From the NCBI GenBank assembly GCA_021815305.1, contig JAKAHC010000001.1, positions 248,001 through 312,000 of the forward strand: a DNA stretch of 64,000 nucleotides. Reading direction: 5' to 3'. This document shows, piece by piece, positions 58,548 through 64,000 of the stretch (position 1 is the stretch's first letter; each line of letters begins with the position of its first letter). The stretch is from Deltaproteobacteria bacterium (lineage in GTDB: Bacteria; Desulfobacterota; Deferrimicrobia; Deferrimicrobiales; Deferrimicrobiaceae). Both the position numbers and the translations under genes were made by a program. The notes below the pieces were generated by a model. That model ran no database searches, was not told the DNA's origin, and saw nothing but the letters and a program-made list of their open reading frames with translations.

Positions 58548-59393
58548 TCAGTCCCTGCCCGCCCGGAACGGGATGGAGGGACGCGTGAGGATCACCATCA
58601 CCTCCTCCACGTCCTGGAAGTTCACCGCGCACTGCACCTTGACCTTCTGGAACAGGCTCTCCTTCGGCCGGTCCACGCTGACCACCGTCCCCAGGAGGAC
58701 CCCCTTGGGCATGCTCCCGTCGAATCCGGAGAAGACGATGCGGTCGCCCACCGCGATGTCCTGCACGGGGGATACGTATTTCAGACGGCAGAAATTCCCC
58801 CCGATCCCCTCCGCGATCGCCCGGACGCGGCTGCGTTCCACCATCACGTCCGCGGCGAAACGGCCGTCGCTGGCCAGCAGGACCTCGGACAGCCCCGGGT
58901 GGGACTGGTGGATCCGGCCCACCGCGCCGTTGGGGGTCACCACGGACATGCCGGGCTCCACCCCGGACTCCGTGCCCGCGCCGATGAAGAGGGCCTGGAA
59001 CCAGGGGGATACCTCGTGCCCCACCACGCGGGCGCCCAGGGATCTCCGCTCGACGGTTTCGGAGTAGTGGAGAAGGTCCTTCAGGCGCCGGTTCTCGAGT
59101 ACGGCGTCGCGGGTTTCGTGGAGCCTCAGCCTGAGGTCCGCCACCTCCTTCCGCAGCCGGTCGTTCTCGCGCGATACCCCCACCAGGGCGATGTAGTGGT
59201 CCCATGCTCCCGTGATGCCCTGCCGGAGAAAATCCACGCCGAGGTAGAAGGGGCGGAAGAGGGCCGTGCCGGCGGCCCGGACCGGCTCGGCGCGCTCGAG
59301 GGCGGGAGAGGGGCGCACGAACAGCTGGATCGCCGCGACGAAGAGCGCCACGGCGGCGAGGAGGCGCCACCAATGCCGGAAAAAGGATCCCAT
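58548..59393 (-). CDS. mreC: Rod-shape protein MreC
   Basis: 281 residues. One N-terminal membrane segment (about 8-25), a coiled coil (about 70-115, ENDRLRKEVADLRLRLHETRDAVLENRRLKDLL) and the MreC beta domain with ARVVGHEVSPWFQALFIGAG, VVTPNGAVGRIHQ, LASDGRFAADVMV and VGDRIVFSGFDGSMPKGVLLGTV. It links MreB to PBP2. Confidence 0.95.
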   Translation of the reverse strand: MGSFFRHWWRLLAAVALFVAAIQLFVRPSPALERAEPVRAAGTALFRPFYLGVDFLRQGITGAWDHYIALVGVSRENDRLRKEVADLRLRLHETRDAVLENRRLKDLLHYSETVERRSLGARVVGHEVSPWFQALFIGAGTESGVEPGMSVVTPNGAVGRIHQSHPGLSEVLLASDGRFAADVMVERSRVRAIAEGIGGNFCRLKYVSPVQDIAVGDRIVFSGFDGSMPKGVLLGTVVSVDRPKESLFQKVKVQCAVNFQDVEEVMVILTRPSIPFRAGRD

Positions 59394-59456
59394 CAGGACC
59401 GGGTAACCGCCTGGGCCGCGACCGCGGGGCCGGGCCTCCCGCCGTCGGCCGACTGG

Positions 59457-60530
<1,074 letters not shown>

Positions 60531-60545
60531 TCATGATATCGGGGT

Positions 60546-60574
60546 ATCTTAGCAGCCCGTATCCGCCATTGCAA
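60546..60574 (-). promoter_or_regulatory. Sigma70-type promoter of the mre operon
   Basis: On the minus strand a -35 element TTGCAA (60574-60569) and -10 element TAAGAT (60551-60546) are exactly 17 bp apart, about 58 bp upstream of the mreB start codon. Confidence 0.5.
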
Positions 60575-60683
60575 TCCGCGGGGAGCAACACTCCGGGAAT
60601 CGGGTTGAATCCGGCGGGCCGACGCATTAGGATAGAGCGTCCGACATCACTTTCTTCCACCGAACAGGAGAACCCGACACGCC

Positions 60684-62552
60684 ATGCTAGACGTCCTCCG
60701 CAGGAACGCAGGTTCCTGGGCCATCAAGATCATCCTCACGTTCATCGCCCTCACGTTCATATGGTGGGGCGTAGGCACCTACAGCGAGCGCGGCCGGAAC
60801 GTGGCCGCCAGCGTCGGGGGTGAAACGATCACGATGAATGAACTGGCCAACACGGTTTCCGGCCTCGAGAAGACGTACCGGAACGTGTACGGCGCCGCCT
60901 TCACCCCGGAACTGGAAAAGGCGCTCAACCTGAAGAAACAGGCGATGGACACGCTGATCCGGCGCAAGCTCCTGCTGGAGGAGGCGGCGAAGATGGGGAT
61001 CACCGCGACGGACGGAGAGGTGCGCAGGGAGATCGCAGCCACTCCCGCGTTCCAGGCCGACGGCCGGTTCCGGGACGACCGGTACCGTTCGGTCCTCTCC
61101 TTCAACCGGGTGACTCCCGCCGAGTACGAGGAGTCGAAGCGCACGGAGATCACGATCCGGAAAATGGAGGGGCTGCTGGCCGCGGGGGCGCTGGTTCCGG
61201 AGACGGAAGCGAAGGAACTGTTCCGGCTGTATTTCCGCAGGATCCGGCTCCTGGTGGTGACTGCGGCCCCCGCGGACATGAAGGCGTCCCCCCCCGCCGA
61301 AGCGGAGATCGCCGCGAAGTACGCACAGTCGAAGGAGAGCTACCGCATCCCCGCGCGGGTGAAACTCGACCTCGCCGTCTTCACGCCCGAGCGCTTCGGC
61401 AGGGACACGCATCCCTCCGAGGCGGAGATCAAGGCCTTCTACGAAGGGAATCCGGACAGGTTCCGCACCGCGGAGGAGCGGCTCGTCTCCCGCATCGTCC
61501 TTCCCTTCGGGAAGAAGGACAAGGCGGAGGTGCGGCGAAAGGCGGAGAAGATCCTCCGGGAGGCAGCGAAGGGGAAGGCGCAGTTCGAGGCCGCGGCCAG
61601 GAAGTTTTCCCGCGGGAAGCCCGGGGAAGCCTGGATTACGCGCAAGGAGGCCGGACCTGCGCTTTCCGAACCCGTCTTCTCCGCTTCCGTGGACGCGGTG
61701 GTGGGGCCGGTGGAGCTTCAAGACGGTTTCGTGCTGGCCCGCGTGAACCGGATCCGGTTCCCGGAGGCGGAGCCGCTTTCGAAAGTCCGCGATCAGGTCG
61801 TCTCCCTGCTCCGCGCGGAAAAGGGGAAGGACCAGGCGGTGGTCAAGGCGTACGAGGCGCAGCGGAAAGCGTCGGAGGGGAAAGATCTGAAGAAGGTCGC
61901 GGCTTCTTTCGGCGTGCCGGTGACGGAAACGGAATGGGTGGGGGCCGACGGCGGTCCGGAGGTCCCCCCATCGGTCGCCCAGGATGCCCTCCTCTTGCCC
62001 CGCGGGGACGTGGGCCCCGTGAAGGCGGTGGGGGACGCCCAATACCTCTTCCAGGTGGCCGCCAAGGAGGAGTCGAGGGTCCCGCCTCTCTCCGATGTGC
62101 GGGACAAGGTCGCCGCCGCCGTCACCAGGGAAAAAGAGGTCGCCGCCGCCCGCGCCGAACTCATGCGGCTCCTCTCGACCGCCAGGACGGCCGCGGAGCT
62201 CGAAGCGGGCGCGAAGAAGGACGGGCTCGGGACGAGCGTCTCCGGGTGGTTCGCCCCGCTGTCCGAACCGGTTCCCGAGGCGCTTGGGAACGCAGGCGAT
62301 CTCCGGAAGGACCTTGCCACCCTCACCGCGAAGGCGCCGGTATCGCAGAAGATCTTCCAGGGGAAGGAAGGGCGGGTATCCGGCGTGGCGTTCCTGGGAG
62401 AGGAACTCCCGGGGGATGCGGAGTGGGCGAAGCAGAAAACCTCCTTCCTGCGGGGAATCGACGAACAGAAGAAGAACGCCATGATGGAAGCCTTCCTGTC
62501 GGATCGCCGCAAGCGCACCAAGGTGGAGATCAACCCCGAAGCGCTGAAGTAG
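60684..62552 (+). CDS. PpiD-like membrane-anchored peptidyl-prolyl isomerase/chaperone
   Basis: 622 residues. A single N-terminal membrane segment (about 12-31, AIKIILTFIALTFIWWGVG) and SurA_N-like chaperone region (SVGGETITMNELANTV, YRNVYGAAFTPELEKALNLKKQAMDTLIRRKLLLEEAAKMGITATDGEVRREI) precede a parvulin-like domain (about 265-360: RLVSRIVLPFGKKDKAEVRRKAEKILREA ... AVVGPVELQDGFVLARV). This is the PpiD architecture, an inner-membrane periplasmic foldase. Confidence 0.9.
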   Translation: MLDVLRRNAGSWAIKIILTFIALTFIWWGVGTYSERGRNVAASVGGETITMNELANTVSGLEKTYRNVYGAAFTPELEKALNLKKQAMDTLIRRKLLLEEAAKMGITATDGEVRREIAATPAFQADGRFRDDRYRSVLSFNRVTPAEYEESKRTEITIRKMEGLLAAGALVPETEAKELFRLYFRRIRLLVVTAAPADMKASPPAEAEIAAKYAQSKESYRIPARVKLDLAVFTPERFGRDTHPSEAEIKAFYEGNPDRFRTAEERLVSRIVLPFGKKDKAEVRRKAEKILREAAKGKAQFEAAARKFSRGKPGEAWITRKEAGPALSEPVFSASVDAVVGPVELQDGFVLARVNRIRFPEAEPLSKVRDQVVSLLRAEKGKDQAVVKAYEAQRKASEGKDLKKVAASFGVPVTETEWVGADGGPEVPPSVAQDALLLPRGDVGPVKAVGDAQYLFQVAAKEESRVPPLSDVRDKVAAAVTREKEVAAARAELMRLLSTARTAAELEAGAKKDGLGTSVSGWFAPLSEPVPEALGNAGDLRKDLATLTAKAPVSQKIFQGKEGRVSGVAFLGEELPGDAEWAKQKTSFLRGIDEQKKNAMMEAFLSDRRKRTKVEINPEALK

Positions 62553-62581
62553 CGTAGCCGGGGCCTCGAGGGGGACGCTCC

Positions 62582-63670
62582 TTGTTTCTTCGGCGGGCGA
62601 TACCGGGGGGTCCCCGGTCCGGCAGGGAGCGGCTGCTCCTTGCCGTTTTTTTCCTGCTCCTTTCCTTCATCCGCACCGCCGCGTTCGCCTCGGAAACGGG
62701 CGTCGTCCTGGAGGTCGTCGACGGGGACACGCTGCGTGTACGCCTCGATGGGAAGGCGGCGACCGTCCGCCTGATCGGCATCGATGCCCCGGAGAGGAGC
62801 CACCCGACCCTCGGGAAGCAGTTTGTCGCCGATGAAGCGGCGGCGCACCTCTCCTCCCTTTGCCTCGGGAAGACCGTCCGGATGGAAGGGGACGCCGAGG
62901 ATGCGGACAAGTACGACCGGCTCCTGCGGTACGTCTTTCTTTCTCCGCCCGACGGCCGCCTCCTGAACCTGGAAATGCTCCTCGCGGGGATGGCTCGGGC
63001 CTACACGCGGTTCCCTTTCTCCCGGCGGGAGGCGTTCCTTGCCGCGGAAAGCCTCGCCCGGCGCGAAGGAAGGGGATTGTGGAGGGAAGGGGGGAGGGGG
63101 GAGGCCCGCTGGCTCGCGTCCGGGAACGCCTCTCCCGTGATGGTGTACCCCTCCGGGGGGAGGAGTTACGTCGTCGCATACGGCGGGGTGTTCCGGTCCG
63201 GCGTGGAGCGCGCAGGGCTGACGAGGGAGATCGAGTGGCTCCTCCGCCGCCGGGCGGAGCTGTCGGACGCGGAGTTTGCAAGGAAGGCCGGGGACCGGGG
63301 GTATCGTCCCGTCGACCCCGCGAAGGACCTCCCCGCCCCGGCCGCCCGGGCGGCAGGGATCCCGGCCGCCCGGGATGGAATCGCCGTCCCCTGGGAGGAG
63401 GCGCATCGCCATGTGGGTGAGGAGATCGTCGTCGAGGGGACGATCGTCCGGTCCCACCGCGCGGCGAAGGCGCTGTACCTCAACTTCCACCCGAACTGGA
63501 AGCGGTACCTTACCATCGTCATCTTCGCCGCGGACCTTCCGCGCTTCCCGGAGGATCCGGAGAAGGCGTACAAAGGGAAGAAGGTCCGCGTCCGCGGGGA
63601 GGTCACACTCTACAAGGACCGCCCGGAGATGAATCTAAGGAACCCTTCCGACATGACCGTCGTGCCGTGA
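62582..63670 (+). CDS. Exported staphylococcal-nuclease-like protein with C-terminal OB domain
   Basis: 362 residues from TTG 62582. A signal peptide (cut near TAAFASE) is followed by an SNase domain (about 38-165) with the catalytic pattern VVDGDTLRV, VRLIGIDAPERSHP and DKYDRLLRYVF. The C-terminal 110 residues (AHRHVGEEIVVEGTIVRSHRAAKALYLNFHPNWKRYLTIVIFAADLPRFP ... KVRVRGEVTLYKDRPEMNL) look like an OB-fold nucleic-acid-binding domain. It is probably a periplasmic or secreted Ca-dependent nuclease. Confidence 0.87.
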   Translation: MFLRRAIPGGPRSGRERLLLAVFFLLLSFIRTAAFASETGVVLEVVDGDTLRVRLDGKAATVRLIGIDAPERSHPTLGKQFVADEAAAHLSSLCLGKTVRMEGDAEDADKYDRLLRYVFLSPPDGRLLNLEMLLAGMARAYTRFPFSRREAFLAAESLARREGRGLWREGGRGEARWLASGNASPVMVYPSGGRSYVVAYGGVFRSGVERAGLTREIEWLLRRRAELSDAEFARKAGDRGYRPVDPAKDLPAPAARAAGIPAARDGIAVPWEEAHRHVGEEIVVEGTIVRSHRAAKALYLNFHPNWKRYLTIVIFAADLPRFPEDPEKAYKGKKVRVRGEVTLYKDRPEMNLRNPSDMTVVP

Positions 63671-63841
63671 AGAGCGGAACCGCCTCGAAGGCGTCGCCGG
63701 CGCGCCGCTCCGTTCGCCCGCCCGGCGCGGGCGGTGCAGGCCGCCCGCGGGAGCGGGCGCTTCTCCGCGGGAGGGCTTCCCGTTCGCATCCGACCGCCCG
63801 TCTTCGCGGCGGAGCGGCCAAGGCATGGTGGAGGGAAAAAC

Positions 63842-63870
63842 CCGGGGGCCTTCGGTTTCCGGGCCCCCGG
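63842..63870 (-). terminator. Intrinsic terminator of the gene at the right edge
   Basis: Stem CCGGGGGCC/GGCCCCCGG followed on the minus strand by GTTTTTCCC, about 30 nt after the stop codon of the partial membrane-protein gene. Confidence 0.7.
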
Positions 63871-63899
63871 TGCGTCGCAGGATGTTCCCCGGGCGTTTC

Positions 63900-64000
63900 T
63901 TACTTCTCTTCGGTCTTGATCCGCATCCCGTAGAACGACCGGTAGACGAACACGATGGAGACAAGGAAAAAGACCGCCGCAAGGATGTGGCTCAAGCCCG
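63900..64000 (-). CDS. C-terminus of a membrane protein, cut by window edge
   Basis: Only the last 32 codons are visible, ending in TAA at 63902-63900. They read GLSHILAAVFFLVSIVFVYR, one membrane helix, followed by SFYGMRIKTEEK, a basic then acidic cytoplasmic tail. The family cannot be named from this piece. A terminator follows directly. Confidence 0.6.
   Translation of the reverse strand, partial: GLSHILAAVFFLVSIVFVYRSFYGMRIKTEEK

Noticed and set aside
63720-63800. tRNA-like stretch with TTCGCATCC before the right-edge gene
   Set aside because: The flanking bases do not pair as a T-arm or acceptor stem, and no anticodon arm can be drawn.

Overview
The window is GC-rich (roughly two thirds G+C by eye) and gene-dense. 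It reads as chromosome of a metal-reducing, Geobacter-like bacterium (Desulfobacterota/Desulfuromonadia or a near relative). That is inferred from large multihaem c-type cytochromes, two OmcS-family hexahaem cytochromes, sigma54 signalling, a selenocysteine tRNA and a diderm cell-wall gene set; no rRNA gene is present to settle it.

Layout. (1) 1-20.6 kb is an extracellular electron-transfer locus. On the minus strand lie, in transcription order, an NHL beta-propeller protein, an OmcS-like cytochrome, a YVTN beta-propeller, an outer-membrane beta-barrel, a CsgG-like lipoprotein, a giant lipoprotein with eight Ig-like repeats, a parvulin-type PPIase, a 26-haem cytochrome and a further cytochrome cut by the window edge. 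On the plus strand lie a REC-PilZ response regulator and a second OmcS-like cytochrome. Beside them is a PhnD-like binding lipoprotein, a histidine kinase with a periplasmic haem motif and an NtrC-type sigma54 activator, with overlapping reading frames. OmcS proteins polymerise into extracellular cytochrome nanowires, so this looks like a nanowire production, export and control locus. (2) 20.7-25.8 kb: heterodimeric ABC exporter, site-2 protease homologue, QueH. (3) 25.9-30.3 kb: tRNA-Sec, a small beta-barrel protein, then tRNA-Val whose 3' half is repeated 3,255 bp downstream. Between the copies is a lower-GC XamI-type restriction-modification island whose endonuclease carries an in-frame TGA. 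(4) 30.3-38.1 kb: two methyltransferases, cysS, an iscU/iscS pair flanked by two 65-residue ferritin-like proteins (the IscS lacks the PLP lysine), a TlpA-like thioredoxin, ferredoxin, an Nfu-type protein and an AcuB-like CBS-ACT protein. (5) 38.1-49.2 kb: LysM protein, acyl-CoA ligase, a degenerate GspE/PilB-like ATPase, nitroreductase, CorC/CNNM protein, AcuC-like deacetylase, a second AcuB-like protein, alcohol dehydrogenase. (6) 49.2-55.1 kb: ankyrin protein, GHMP kinase, gmhA and a deoxyhypusine-synthase-like protein, small redox proteins. (7) 55.1-60.5 kb: the rod-shape operon mreB-mreC-mreD-mrdA-rodA. (8) 60.7-64 kb: PpiD-like chaperone, a nuclease, and the end of a membrane protein.

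The most notable points are the two-OmcS locus with its own haem-sensing sigma54 system and candidate outer-membrane export parts, the tRNA-Val island with a broken endonuclease and intact methylase, the IscS homologue with Asn in place of the PLP lysine, and a secretion-type ATPase without a Walker A lysine.
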